Origin: JBGPEQ01 sp050180895
Lineage (GTDB): Bacteria; Pseudomonadota; Alphaproteobacteria; Dongiales; Dongiaceae
Length of the DNA: 64,000 bases
Assembly (NCBI GenBank): GCA_050180895.1
Contig: JBFXDS010000003.1
Span: 496,001-560,000, forward strand
Direction of reading: 5' to 3'
The position numbers and the translations under genes were made by a program. Shown one piece after another: positions 26,459 through 34,606 of the stretch (the stretch's first letter is position 1; the number at the start of each line of letters is the position of its first letter). The notes beneath the pieces were generated by a model. It did no database searches. It saw nothing but the letters and a program-made list of their open reading frames with translations, and had not been told where the DNA came from.

Positions 26459-27213
26459 GCGGCAAGGGAGTCTTGCGCAGTGACGGCCGCGCCGTGATCG
26501 TGGCCATCGACCATCCGCTGTATTCCTGGCCGTGCCGGGGCCTGGAGAATCGGCGCGCGTTGATCCGCACCGTCGCCGAGGCCGGCGCCGACGGAATCAT
26601 CGCCTCCTACGGCACGATCCGCGATCTGCGCGAAACGTTCGGCGCGGCCGCGCCGATCCTGAAGCTCGACCTCACCACCGTGACACTCGGCTCGTCCTAC
26701 GCGATCACGGAATATGTCCCGGCCTGGAGCGTCGAGGACGCGCTGCGGCTCGGCGTCCAGACCGTGCTGACCTATGTCCAGCTCGGCGCGAGCTTCGAGC
26801 TGGAAGCGCTGCGCGTCGCCGGGCAGCTCGCCGCCGCTTGCGACCGGCACGGACTGGCCTATCTGTGCGAGATCATGCCGGTCGAGAGCGAGCGGTTTCC
26901 CGATGCCGCGGCGCCGGACGCCATCGCCGCCGCCTGCCGCACCGGCGCCGAGCTCGGCGCGCACCTCATCAAGACGACCATGCCGGTCCCGCCCGAGGCC
27001 GTCGCCGAAGCGGTCGGCTGCGGCGTGCCGGTGATCCTCGCCGGCGGCGCCATCGCCGACGACCGGGCGCAGCTCCTGCGCCAGGTCGGCACGGCCCTCG
27101 CGCACGGCGCGGCGGGCGTCGCCTTCGGCCGCAATGTCTGGGGCGTGGCGGATCCGGCGGATATGGTGCGCAGCCTCTGCGAAACGGTCCATGGGAGGTC
27201 GGCGAAAGCATGA
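26455..27213 (+). CDS. Class I aldolase, DeoC/FbaB/LsrF family
   Basis: 252-residue TIM-barrel aldolase. Typical points: VIVAIDHPLYSW on the first strand (D-H motif of DhnA/LsrF-type enzymes), LKLDLTTVTLG, a Schiff-base Lys candidate in AHLIKTTMPV, and the phosphate-binding VILAGGAI and GVAFGRNVW loops. It should cleave a phosphorylated keto compound, consistent with the kinase three steps earlier. It starts by ATGA overlap with the dehydrogenase stop. LsrF, FbaB and fructose-1,6-bisphosphate aldolase relatives cannot be separated by eye. Confidence 0.85.
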   Translation: MSGKGVLRSDGRAVIVAIDHPLYSWPCRGLENRRALIRTVAEAGADGIIASYGTIRDLRETFGAAAPILKLDLTTVTLGSSYAITEYVPAWSVEDALRLGVQTVLTYVQLGASFELEALRVAGQLAAACDRHGLAYLCEIMPVESERFPDAAAPDAIAAACRTGAELGAHLIKTTMPVPPEAVAEAVGCGVPVILAGGAIADDRAQLLRQVGTALAHGAAGVAFGRNVWGVADPADMVRSLCETVHGRSAKA

Positions 27214-27995
27214 GCGGTCCGGCCGGCAGCGGCGCTCGTCTCGATGGCCGGGTCGCGGTGGTGACCGGGGCCAGCAGCGGCATCGGCCGCGCGACGGCCG
27301 CGCTGCTCGCCGCGCGCGGCGCGCGGGTGCTGGCGACCGGGCGCGACGCCGGCCGGCTCGCGGCGCTCGAACGCGCCGCCGGCGCGACCGTCCTCTCGGC
27401 CTCGCTGGACACCGCGCCCGCCTGCGCGCGCGTCATCGCCGAAGCGCGGCGCCTGGGGCCGGTGGCGATCCTGGTCAACTGCGCCGGTCGGCCCGGCTAT
27501 CTCGACCGGCCGATCTGGGAGCAGGGCGCGGAGGATTGGCGCGCGACCATGGCGATCAATCTCGACGCGCCCTTCGAGCTGACGCGGCTGGCGGTCCACG
27601 ACATGCGCGAGCTGGGCTGGGGGCGCATCGTCATGGTCAGCTCGACCGCCGGGCAGGCGGGCGGGCCGGCGATGTCGGCCTACTGCGCCTCCAAGCACGG
27701 ACTGCTCGGCCTCATGCGCTCGGTCGCGCAGGATGTGGCCGCGATCGGCGCCACCTGCAACGCGGTGCTGCCCGGCTGGGTGCGCACGGAGATGGCGGAG
27801 CGCGACGCGGAGCAGGAGGCGAAGCGCAGCGGCACCACGGTCGAGGCGGTGTGGACCGCCCGCGCCGCAACCTCGCCGGCGAAGCGCGTGGTGCGGGCCG
27901 AGGAGGTCGCCGAGGTGATCGCCTTCCTCGCCGGCGACGCTGCGAGCGGCGTCAACGGCGAGGCCATCACCGTCGCGCTGGGCAGCCCGTGGTGA
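27210..27995 (+). CDS. Short-chain dehydrogenase/reductase (SDR)
   Basis: 261 residues, classical SDR. Cofactor motif TGASSGIGRAT, NCAG at the end of beta-4, catalytic Ser in VMVSSTAG and the Y-x-x-x-K motif in AYCASKHG; the active site is complete. After the Rossmann core, a longer insertion (about 195-230) precedes VNGEAITVALG. It overlaps the aldolase stop by ATGA and ends 4 bp before the ABC protein, so it is translationally coupled on both sides. Together with the Zn-dehydrogenase it gives the pathway two separate oxidoreductase steps. Confidence 0.9.
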   Translation: MSGPAGSGARLDGRVAVVTGASSGIGRATAALLAARGARVLATGRDAGRLAALERAAGATVLSASLDTAPACARVIAEARRLGPVAILVNCAGRPGYLDRPIWEQGAEDWRATMAINLDAPFELTRLAVHDMRELGWGRIVMVSSTAGQAGGPAMSAYCASKHGLLGLMRSVAQDVAAIGATCNAVLPGWVRTEMAERDAEQEAKRSGTTVEAVWTARAATSPAKRVVRAEEVAEVIAFLAGDAASGVNGEAITVALGSPW

Positions 27996-27999
27996 GGCG

Positions 28000-30405
28000 A
28001 TGAACGAGATCTCGCCCGCGCCCGTCCTCGAGGTTGGCGGCTCCGCCGCGGCCGATACGCCGGCCATCGAGTGCCGCGACGTGTGGAAGATCTTCGGCCG
28101 CGATCTCGCGGCCGCGCTGGCCGCTCTGCGCGGCCAGGGTTTGGACAAGGCCGAGCTGCTGGCGCGCTCGCGTTGCGTGGTCGGCGTGGCCGGCGCCAGC
28201 TTCAGCGTCCGCCGCGGCGAGGTATTCTGCGTCATGGGCCTGTCGGGCAGCGGCAAGTCGACGCTGGTGCGGCACATCAACCGGCTGATCCAGCCGACGG
28301 CCGGACAGGTTCTCATCGACGGCCGCGACATCGGCCGCCTCTCCACCGCCGAGATGCGGCGCCTGCGCGCGGAGAAGATGGGCATGGTGTTCCAGAATTT
28401 TGCCCTGCTGCCGCACCGCACCGTCAGCGAGAACGTCGCCTTCGGGCTGGAGCTGCGCGAGGAGCGGCGCGAACGGCGCATGGCCGCGGCGGCGGAGATG
28501 CTGGAGCTGGTCCGGCTCGGCGGCTGGGGCAACCGCTGGCCCGACGAGCTCTCCGGCGGCATGCAGCAGCGCGTCGGCCTGGCGCGCGCGCTCGCCGGCA
28601 ATCCCGACATTCTCCTGATGGACGAGCCGTTCGGCGCGCTCGACCCGCTGATCCGGCGGCAGCTTCAGGAGCAATTCCTCGAGCTGTCGCGGGTGATGCG
28701 CAAGACCACGATCTTCATCACCCATGATCTCGACGAGGCGATCCGGCTCGGCACGCGCATCGCCATCATGCGCGACGGCCGCATCGTCCAGATCGGCACG
28801 CCCAACGAGATCGTCCACAATCCCGCCGACTCCTATGTCGCCGAGTTCGTCAGCGGCAGCTCGCGGCTCAAGCTGATCCGCGCCGCCGACATCATGCAGC
28901 CGCTCGCGGATCGCGATCCCGCGGCGCTGCCGCCGGCTTGGCCGCGCGCGGCCGCCGACACCGATCTGGAGCGGCTGATCGACGCCGATGCCGGTCCCGA
29001 CGCGCCGACGGTCATCCTCGACGACCGCGGCGGGCCGGTCGGGCTGGTGAGCCAGGATACGCTGCTGCGCGGCCTCCGCCGCATGCGGGCCGCAGCGGCG
29101 CCCGACGCGGCCGCGACGGTGGACGATCCCGGCTCAACCGCCGGCACGGCGTCGGCCGCTCGGCGGCCCGCCCCGGCGAAGCCCGGCTTCAGCCTCGCCG
29201 CCGCCCTGGCTGGGCCCCTCTGGCCCGCCCGTCACGGCCTGTGGCTGTTGTTCGCGGCCACCCTGTTCGGCGAGGTCGTGGCGCTCGTGCTGATCGGGCA
29301 GGCGCTTCTGCGAGAGGGGGAGGGCGGGGCGCTCGCCCTCGGCGCCAGCCTCTTCCTCCTCGTCCGCTTGTCGCTCGGCGGCGGGGCGGAATGGGCGCGC
29401 GAGCTGGCGGCCCGCCGCCGGCGCGGCGATCCCGCGCGCCATGCCGGCCGCGCGCCGCAGCGGACCCTGCTCGGCGGCGCGTTGCTCGCCGTAATCTATG
29501 CGCTGACGCTCTACCGCTTCGTCGCGGCGGAGCCCGCGGCTGTCGTGACCGATTTTCCCATGCCCAAGGGCCTCGACGCGGCGACCGCCAAGGTCATCGA
29601 CGTCGGCGTCGACTGGATGAAGCGGAACTGGGTCGACTTCTTCGACGCGCTGACGGCGATGCTGCGCGCCACGCTGAACTTCGTCGAGCTGGTCTTCGTC
29701 GCCACGCCCTGGCCGGTGGTCGCCCTCTGCTGCCTGGCGATCGCCTGGCGCCTGTCCGGCCCGCGCACGATGATCTTCACCGCCGCCTGCCTCGCCTATC
29801 TCGGCCTGCTCGGCTTCTGGGAGAAGAGCATGTCCACCATGGCGCTGATCGCCACGGCGGTGCTGATCTGCGTCGCGTTCGGCCTGCCGCTCGGCGTGAT
29901 CTGCGCCAAGAGCCGCCGCATCAATGCGGTGATGGAGCCGATCCTCGACGTCATGCAGACCTTGCCCACCTTCGTCTACCTGATCCCGGCGGTGGCCTTC
30001 TTCTCCATCGGCAAGCCGCCGGGCGTCATCGCCACCGTCATCTTCGCCCTGCCGCCGATGATCCGGCTGACCGCGCTCGGCATCCGCCAGGTGCCGGCGC
30101 ATGTGCGCGAGGCGGCCGAGGCGTTCGGCGCCACGCCGGTGCAGACGCTACTCAAGGTCGAGCTGCCGCTGGCGGTGCCGTCGCTCCGGCTCGGCGTCAA
30201 CCAGACGATCATGATGAGCCTGTCGATGGTGGTGATCGCGGCGATGATCGGCGCCGGCGGCCTCGGCCTCGACGTCATCCGCTCGCTGCAGCACCTGAAG
30301 ACCGGCCAGGGAGTCCTGGCCGGGGTCGCCATCGTGCTCTGCGCGATGGTGCTCGACCGCATGGTGCGCGGCCAGGATCCGCGCAAGCGGGACGGGGAGA
30401 ACTGA
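28000..30405 (+). CDS. Fused glycine betaine/proline-type ABC transporter: ATPase plus permease
   Basis: 801-residue single chain joining ProV-like and ProW-like modules. ATPase part (about 20-390): Walker A GLSGSGKST, Q-loop FQNFALLPH, signature LSGGMQQR, Walker B LLMDEPFGALDP, and a short, degenerate CBS-like regulatory tail. After a low-complexity Ala/Pro linker (about 355-395), several hydrophobic helices and a BPD_transp_1 permease core follow (about 600-790) with the EAA-type loop EAAEAFGATPVQTLLKVELP. ProU systems usually split these into two genes. It follows the SDR by 4 bp and precedes the ProX-like binding protein. Confidence 0.9.
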   Translation: MNEISPAPVLEVGGSAAADTPAIECRDVWKIFGRDLAAALAALRGQGLDKAELLARSRCVVGVAGASFSVRRGEVFCVMGLSGSGKSTLVRHINRLIQPTAGQVLIDGRDIGRLSTAEMRRLRAEKMGMVFQNFALLPHRTVSENVAFGLELREERRERRMAAAAEMLELVRLGGWGNRWPDELSGGMQQRVGLARALAGNPDILLMDEPFGALDPLIRRQLQEQFLELSRVMRKTTIFITHDLDEAIRLGTRIAIMRDGRIVQIGTPNEIVHNPADSYVAEFVSGSSRLKLIRAADIMQPLADRDPAALPPAWPRAAADTDLERLIDADAGPDAPTVILDDRGGPVGLVSQDTLLRGLRRMRAAAAPDAAATVDDPGSTAGTASAARRPAPAKPGFSLAAALAGPLWPARHGLWLLFAATLFGEVVALVLIGQALLREGEGGALALGASLFLLVRLSLGGGAEWARELAARRRRGDPARHAGRAPQRTLLGGALLAVIYALTLYRFVAAEPAAVVTDFPMPKGLDAATAKVIDVGVDWMKRNWVDFFDALTAMLRATLNFVELVFVATPWPVVALCCLAIAWRLSGPRTMIFTAACLAYLGLLGFWEKSMSTMALIATAVLICVAFGLPLGVICAKSRRINAVMEPILDVMQTLPTFVYLIPAVAFFSIGKPPGVIATVIFALPPMIRLTALGIRQVPAHVREAAEAFGATPVQTLLKVELPLAVPSLRLGVNQTIMMSLSMVVIAAMIGAGGLGLDVIRSLQHLKTGQGVLAGVAIVLCAMVLDRMVRGQDPRKRDGEN

Positions 30406-30462
30406 CGAGTCGATCTGCATTCAACAGGGAAGCCGAGAAAGCAACGAAAGGAGAGGACGACC

Positions 30463-31491
30463 ATGCGGCAGACATTGCGACAGCTCATGCTGGCCGGCGC
30501 CACGGTGCTGGCCCTCACCGCCACGGCGGCGGCGAAGACCCAGGTGGTGATCGGCCAGCTCGACTGGCCGGGATCGCGCGCCATCGAGGAGGTGCTCAGC
30601 CAGGTGATGACCGAGTATCTGGACGCCGACGTGAGCACGATCTCGGCGGCGCAGGAGGCGATGTACGAGGCGCTCGACAAGGGCGACGGCTCGGTCGACG
30701 TGGTCGCCGACATGTGGACCGACCATCTGCCGGCGCAGATGCAGGCCTATGTCGTGCCCGGCAGCCGCGAGACCATCATCCTCAACGACACGCCCTATCT
30801 CGGCACCGAGGGCATCTTCGTGCCCACCTACGTGGCGCAGGAGAACGGGGTCAAGAAGCTGGCCGATCTCGCCAATCCCGAGATCGCCAAGCTGTTCGAC
30901 AGCGACGGCAACGGCAAGGGCGAGCTGTGGGCCGGCGCCGTCGGCTGGGAATCCACCAACCACTCGGAGGTGCGCGCCAAGTCCTATGGCTTCGCGCCCT
31001 ATTTCGAGTTCACCACCGTCGACCAGCCGGTGTTCCTGGCCCAGCTCAAGGACGCCTACGAGAAGAAGCAGCCGATCGCCTTCTACTACTGGACGCCGGA
31101 ATGGATCTTCGCCGCCTTCGACCTGACGAAGCTGGAGGAGCCGGAGTTCAACGGCTACACGACCGAGAGCGCTAAGGGCACCGAGCGATACAACGCGAAC
31201 GGCTGCTACACCTTCTACCAGCCGGCCGAGCGCAACGACTGGCTGGAGGCGAGCAACATCACCTGCGGCCAGCCGCCGACCCGGGTGAACATCGCCCATT
31301 CCAAGGCGCTGGCCGAGCGCGATCCCAAGGTCTCGCAGTTCCTGCGCCAGGTGACGCTCGACGCCGATGTCGTCAACCAGTGGATCCTGGCCATGGAGGT
31401 CGACGGCCGCAATGTCACGGACGTGGCCAAGGAGTGGATCGACGCCAACCGCGCCATGATCGAAAAGGAATGGCTGGCCGGCCTGCGCTGA
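30463..31491 (+). CDS. Glycine betaine/quaternary-ammonium type periplasmic binding protein (ProX/OpuAC-like)
   Basis: 342 residues with a signal peptide (about 1-23, ALTATAAAK). The OpuAC-type fold shows GQLDWPGSRAIEEVLS at the start of the mature protein and repeated Trp/Tyr-rich loops (ADMWTDHLP, VGWESTNHSE, YYWTPEWIF), the kind of aromatics that form the cation-binding cage in ProX/ChoX proteins. It delivers substrate to the fused ABC protein 57 bp upstream. The fold suggests a quaternary amine or sulfonium ligand, which is unusual beside a sugar-kinase pathway. Confidence 0.9.
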   Translation: MRQTLRQLMLAGATVLALTATAAAKTQVVIGQLDWPGSRAIEEVLSQVMTEYLDADVSTISAAQEAMYEALDKGDGSVDVVADMWTDHLPAQMQAYVVPGSRETIILNDTPYLGTEGIFVPTYVAQENGVKKLADLANPEIAKLFDSDGNGKGELWAGAVGWESTNHSEVRAKSYGFAPYFEFTTVDQPVFLAQLKDAYEKKQPIAFYYWTPEWIFAAFDLTKLEEPEFNGYTTESAKGTERYNANGCYTFYQPAERNDWLEASNITCGQPPTRVNIAHSKALAERDPKVSQFLRQVTLDADVVNQWILAMEVDGRNVTDVAKEWIDANRAMIEKEWLAGLR

Positions 31492-31498
31492 CCGGCAG

Positions 31499-31526
31499 GG
31501 AGGGACGGGCGCCCGCCCGTCCCTCC
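31499..31526 (+). terminator. Strong GC hairpin after the transporter operon
   Basis: A 12-bp perfect stem (GGAGGGACGGGC with GCCCGTCCCTCC) with a GCCC loop, 8 bp after the binding-protein stop. There is no T-run. It probably marks the 3' end of the operon or stabilises its mRNA. Confidence 0.5.
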
Positions 31527-31544
31527 ACTCTGACCCTATGACTT

Positions 31545-31650
31545 GCCCTCACCCTATCCCTCTCCCGCAAGCGGGAGAGGGGACGCTGTGGACGTTGCCG
31601 GTTTCGGTCGCCCCCTCGCCCGCGCAGCGGGAGAGAGGGTGGGGGTGAAG
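31545..31650. repeat. Long imperfect inverted repeat, CCCTCTCCC family
   Basis: The left arm GCCCTCACCCTATCCCTCTC and the right arm GGGAGAGAGGGTGGGGGTGA form a large imperfect hairpin; each half also holds a small stem (CTCCCGCAAGCGGGAG). The same family occurs at 36281-36389 and, in variant form, 59920-60015. It lies between the convergent ends of the ProX-like gene and the lipoprotein gene at 31655. Confidence 0.8.
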
Positions 31651-31654
31651 GCGA

Positions 31655-32107
31655 CTACCGCTGTGCCGTCGGCAGCGTCGCGACCTGCGCGCCCGTGGTC
31701 TCGTCGATCACGAACACCTCGAACTGACCGAGGATGAAGCCGCAGCAATAGGCGGCGTCGATCCGGTAGCGGCCGCCGGGCTCGGCCTGGAACGCGACGA
31801 TCTCGTGCGCCCGGTTGCCGTAGAAGGTGGCGTAGGGATCGTGATGCCGGACCTTGAACTGGTGCTCGCCCGGCGACACGCGCACCCATGGCGCCGGCCC
31901 GGTCGAATCGCCGTCGACGGCGACGATCTGAATCCAGCTGTTGTTCTGGCTCACGGAATAGCTTTCGGCCACCGCGCCGACCGCCACGACGGCCGCGGTC
32001 TCGTCTGCGGCGGCCGGCCCATGATAGGTCGGCGCGCCGGTCATGCAGCCGGCAAGCAAGAGAGCCAGGACAGGCAATATCGTCAGGACTGCGCTCGCAC
32101 GTCGCAT
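31655..32107 (-). CDS. Putative lipoprotein, YCCGF-motif pair member A
   Basis: 150 residues. A signal peptide ends in LLLAGCMTG (lipidated Cys at about 21). The mature domain is beta-rich: QNNSWIQIVAVDGDSTGP, RVSPGEHQFKVRHHDPYATF and a YCCGFILGQFEV segment with adjacent cysteines. The next gene upstream encodes a clear paralogue with the same blocks. The V-x-V-x-PG-x-H pattern resembles carbohydrate- or peptidoglycan-anchored PEGA-like folds, but I cannot name the family. A Shine-Dalgarno GGGAGGA precedes the ATG. Confidence 0.75.
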   Translation of the reverse strand: MRRASAVLTILPVLALLLAGCMTGAPTYHGPAAADETAAVVAVGAVAESYSVSQNNSWIQIVAVDGDSTGPAPWVRVSPGEHQFKVRHHDPYATFYGNRAHEIVAFQAEPGGRYRIDAAYCCGFILGQFEVFVIDETTGAQVATLPTAQR

Positions 32108-32201
32108 CGCCTTCCTCCCTGCGGAAGTTCGTTGTTGCTACGGTCGGAGCTTACGTCCGGATGCGCCGGCGGTCCACCGCCGGGTGCGCCGCCTGCGTGG
32201 C

Positions 32202-32672
32202 TTACGGCCCGGTCAGGCGGACCTTGCTGTCGCGCAGCGTGCGGGCGATCTGCTGGCCCGAATGCTCGTCGATCGCGGCGAGCTCGAACTGCCCGAGATA
32301 GAAGCCGCAGCAATAGGACCCGTCGATGCGGTAGCTGCCGCCGGGCGCGGCGTCGAACTCGATGTCCGCGTACCGGATGTTGCCGTAGATGGTGGCGTAG
32401 GGGTCCTGGTGCCGGATCGTGAATTTGTGCTTGCCCGGCGCGACGCGCAGGGACTGTACGCGCCCGGTCGCCTTGCCGTCGACGGCGGCGATCTGGATCC
32501 ACGACTTGTTCTGGCTCACCGCATATTGCTCGCTGGGGACGCTGACGCTGACCGTCGCGGCGTTCGTGTTCGTCGGCGCCGGCTCCCGGTAGCTGGGTGT
32601 CGCCCCGGTGCAGCCGGCCAGCAGCCAAGCCGCCAGAGGCAGCGCGGCAAAGAGTCCCCTTACTGTCCGCAT
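32202..32672 (-). CDS. Putative lipoprotein, YCCGF-motif pair member B
   Basis: 156 residues, a paralogue of the downstream gene. Lipobox WLLAGCTGA, then QNKSWIQIAAVDGKATGR, VAPGKHKFTIRHQDPYATIY and YCCGFYLGQFEL; the spacing of all blocks matches. The start is ATG 32672, with GGAGGA about 8 nt upstream, preferred over the in-frame ATG at 32693. A perfect TTAA-N7-TTAA (CtrA-type) box lies 58 bp upstream (32730-32744). Function unknown; probably an outer- or inner-membrane anchored periplasmic protein. Confidence 0.78.
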   Translation of the reverse strand: MRTVRGLFAALPLAAWLLAGCTGATPSYREPAPTNTNAATVSVSVPSEQYAVSQNKSWIQIAAVDGKATGRVQSLRVAPGKHKFTIRHQDPYATIYGNIRYADIEFDAAPGGSYRIDGSYCCGFYLGQFELAAIDEHSGQQIARTLRDSKVRLTGP

Positions 32673-32729
32673 CGCTCGTCCTCCAAAAGGCATCCGCCCT
32701 TTCGCGAAGCCGAGCCTAAGGGGCGGCGG

Positions 32730-32744
32730 TTAAGGAACGCTTAA
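32730..32744. promoter_or_regulatory. Candidate CtrA-binding site
   Basis: TTAAGGAACGCTTAA is an exact TTAA-N7-TTAA match, the full CtrA consensus of alphaproteobacteria. It sits between the divergent lipoprotein pair (start 32672) and the glycosyltransferase (start 32862). TTAA words are rare in this GC-rich DNA, so the match is notable. Confidence 0.6.
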
Positions 32745-32861
32745 TCATCCGGCCGGCCGATTGCCAACGCGGCGGCTCCGGCCTAAGGTCGCCCGGCGTT
32801 CGGGCCGAGGCGGCGCGCCGGGGTCCGCCGGACATGGTAAAAATTCCTGCCCCGCCCCGCC

Positions 32862-34103
32862 ATGCGCATCCTCTTCATCCACCAGAACTGTCCGGGGCAA
32901 TACAAGCACTTGGCGCGCGCGATGGCGGCCGGGGCCGGCAACCAGGTCGTCTTCATCACCCAGCCCGGCAAGCCCGACATTCCCGGCGTGCGCAAGATCG
33001 AGTACAAGCCGGCGCGCAAGCCGACGGCGGAGACGCATTTCTACATCCGCGGCCTGGAGGCCAATGTCCTCAACGGCCAGGCGGTCGCGCGGACGGCCGC
33101 GGCGGCGAAGAAGGCGGGCTTCGTGCCGGACATCGTCTGCGCCCATCCCAGCTGGGGCGAATCGCTCTACATCAAGGACGTCTATCCCGACGCCCCGCTG
33201 CTGGCGTTCTGCGAGTTCTACTACCGCGCCGACGGCGCCGACGTCGGCTTCGATCCCGCGCATCCGGCCACGCTCGACGACCGCTGCCGCGTGCGCACCA
33301 AGAACGCCACCCACCTGCTGACATTGGAATGCATGGATTGGGGCGTCAGCCCCACGGACTGGCAGCGCGCCCAGTATCCGCCGGAGTTCGTCGGCCGCAT
33401 CTCGACCATCCATGACGGCATCGATACGACGGTGGCGGTCGCCGATCCCGCGGCCGTGTTCACCCTGCCGGACGGCCGCCGTCTCGCCCGCGGCGACGAG
33501 GTCGTCACCTACGTCGCCCGCAACCTCGAGCCCTACCGGGGATTCCCGTCATTCATGCGCGCGGTGGGGGAGCTGTGCCGCCGCCGGCCGCGGACGCAGT
33601 TCCTCGTCGTCGGCGGCGACGAGGTCAGCTACGGCTCGCGGCTGCCGCAGGGCGAGACCTACCGCCAGCGCATGCTGAAGGAAGTAACCGTGGATCCGGC
33701 GCGCGTCCATTTCCTCGGCCGCATCCCCTACGACCAGTTCATTCGCGTGTTGCAGGTCTCGTCCGCGCACGTCTACCTCACCTATCCCTTCGTGCTGTCC
33801 TGGTCGATGCTGGAGGCGATGGCGGCGGAGTGCCTGCTGGTCGCGTCCGCCACGGCGCCGGTCGCCGAGGCGATCGAGGACGGGCGCAACGGCCTGCTCG
33901 TCGACTTCTTCTCGCCGGAGCGGATCGCCGCGCGGATCGAGGAGGCGCTCGACGGCGGCGCGCGCTGGCACGAGCTGCGCCGCGCCGCGCGCGACACCGT
34001 CCTGCGGCGCTACGAGCTCCGGGACTGCCTGAAGCGGCAGCTCCGGCTCATCGAGGATGTCGCGGCGCGCCGCCGCCCGCAGGACGTCGACGCGCCGCGA
34101 TAG
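32862..34103 (+). CDS. GT4-type glycosyltransferase
   Basis: 413-residue GT-B fold enzyme. The N-terminal domain opens with MRILFIHQNCPGQYKHLA and includes the ICAHPSWGES-like segment VCAHPSWGESLY. The C-terminal domain has YVARNLEPYRGFPSFMRA (acceptor/donor loop) and LTYPFVLSWSMLEAMAAEC, where the GT4 E-x7-E motif is partly replaced (SWSMLEAM). It then reads VASATAPVAEAIEDGRNG. It probably transfers a sugar in envelope or exopolysaccharide synthesis, but no polysaccharide cluster adjoins it. It starts at ATG 32862. Confidence 0.88.
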   Translation: MRILFIHQNCPGQYKHLARAMAAGAGNQVVFITQPGKPDIPGVRKIEYKPARKPTAETHFYIRGLEANVLNGQAVARTAAAAKKAGFVPDIVCAHPSWGESLYIKDVYPDAPLLAFCEFYYRADGADVGFDPAHPATLDDRCRVRTKNATHLLTLECMDWGVSPTDWQRAQYPPEFVGRISTIHDGIDTTVAVADPAAVFTLPDGRRLARGDEVVTYVARNLEPYRGFPSFMRAVGELCRRRPRTQFLVVGGDEVSYGSRLPQGETYRQRMLKEVTVDPARVHFLGRIPYDQFIRVLQVSSAHVYLTYPFVLSWSMLEAMAAECLLVASATAPVAEAIEDGRNGLLVDFFSPERIAARIEEALDGGARWHELRRAARDTVLRRYELRDCLKRQLRLIEDVAARRRPQDVDAPR

Positions 34104-34118
34104 TCCGCCATGGTCCGG

Positions 34119-34577
34119 TCAGCGCCGGATCACGTCGACGATCTCGCCGGAGTAGGGATCGACGGAGACGATGACCGGCCGCCCGTAGCGGTCGACCGCC
34201 TTGGCTGAAATCACGTCGCCACGCAGCTTGATGTCGCGCAGGTCGTCGAAGCCGTTGCGCTTCATCACGCGGGCCGCGTCATTGCCGTCCAGGCGCGGCC
34301 CGCGGCGGTTCCAGTCATCGTCGTCGTCCCAAAAGCCTTCTTCCCACGGCCATCGGGCTTCCCGTTCCACCCGTCGCCAACGGCCGTTGTTGTCCCGGCA
34401 GACGACCCAGCCGTCGTCGTTGCGGCAGGCGCGGCTGTAGTAGGTCTCCTCGCGGCCCTCCGACCGGCGCTGCGTCGCCGGCGTGTCGTGGTCGCCGCGT
34501 CCTTGCGCCGCCGCGGGCAGCGCCGCGGCGCTCAGCAGGAGAACGCCGAGGAAGATCGTGCGGAGCAGGTTCGCCAT
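34119..34577 (-). CDS. Exported PepSY-like small protein A
   Basis: 152 residues. A signal peptide (ends near PAAAQGRG) is followed by a highly polar middle with two cysteines (YSRACRNDDGWVVCRDNNGRW) and an Asp/Trp-rich stretch (EEGFWDDDDDW). The last 45 residues form a PepSY-type unit: ARVMKRNGFDDLRDIKLRGD and VSVDPYSGEIVDV. Start ATG 34577 with AAGGAG upstream. It lies 29 bp downstream of a second PepSY-like gene on the same strand. PepSY units are thought to modulate proteases or signalling in the envelope. Confidence 0.78.
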   Translation of the reverse strand: MANLLRTIFLGVLLLSAAALPAAAQGRGDHDTPATQRRSEGREETYYSRACRNDDGWVVCRDNNGRWRRVEREARWPWEEGFWDDDDDWNRRGPRLDGNDAARVMKRNGFDDLRDIKLRGDVISAKAVDRYGRPVIVSVDPYSGEIVDVIRR

Positions 34578-34606
34578 TTTGGGTCTCCTTCCATCCATGC
34601 GTCGGG

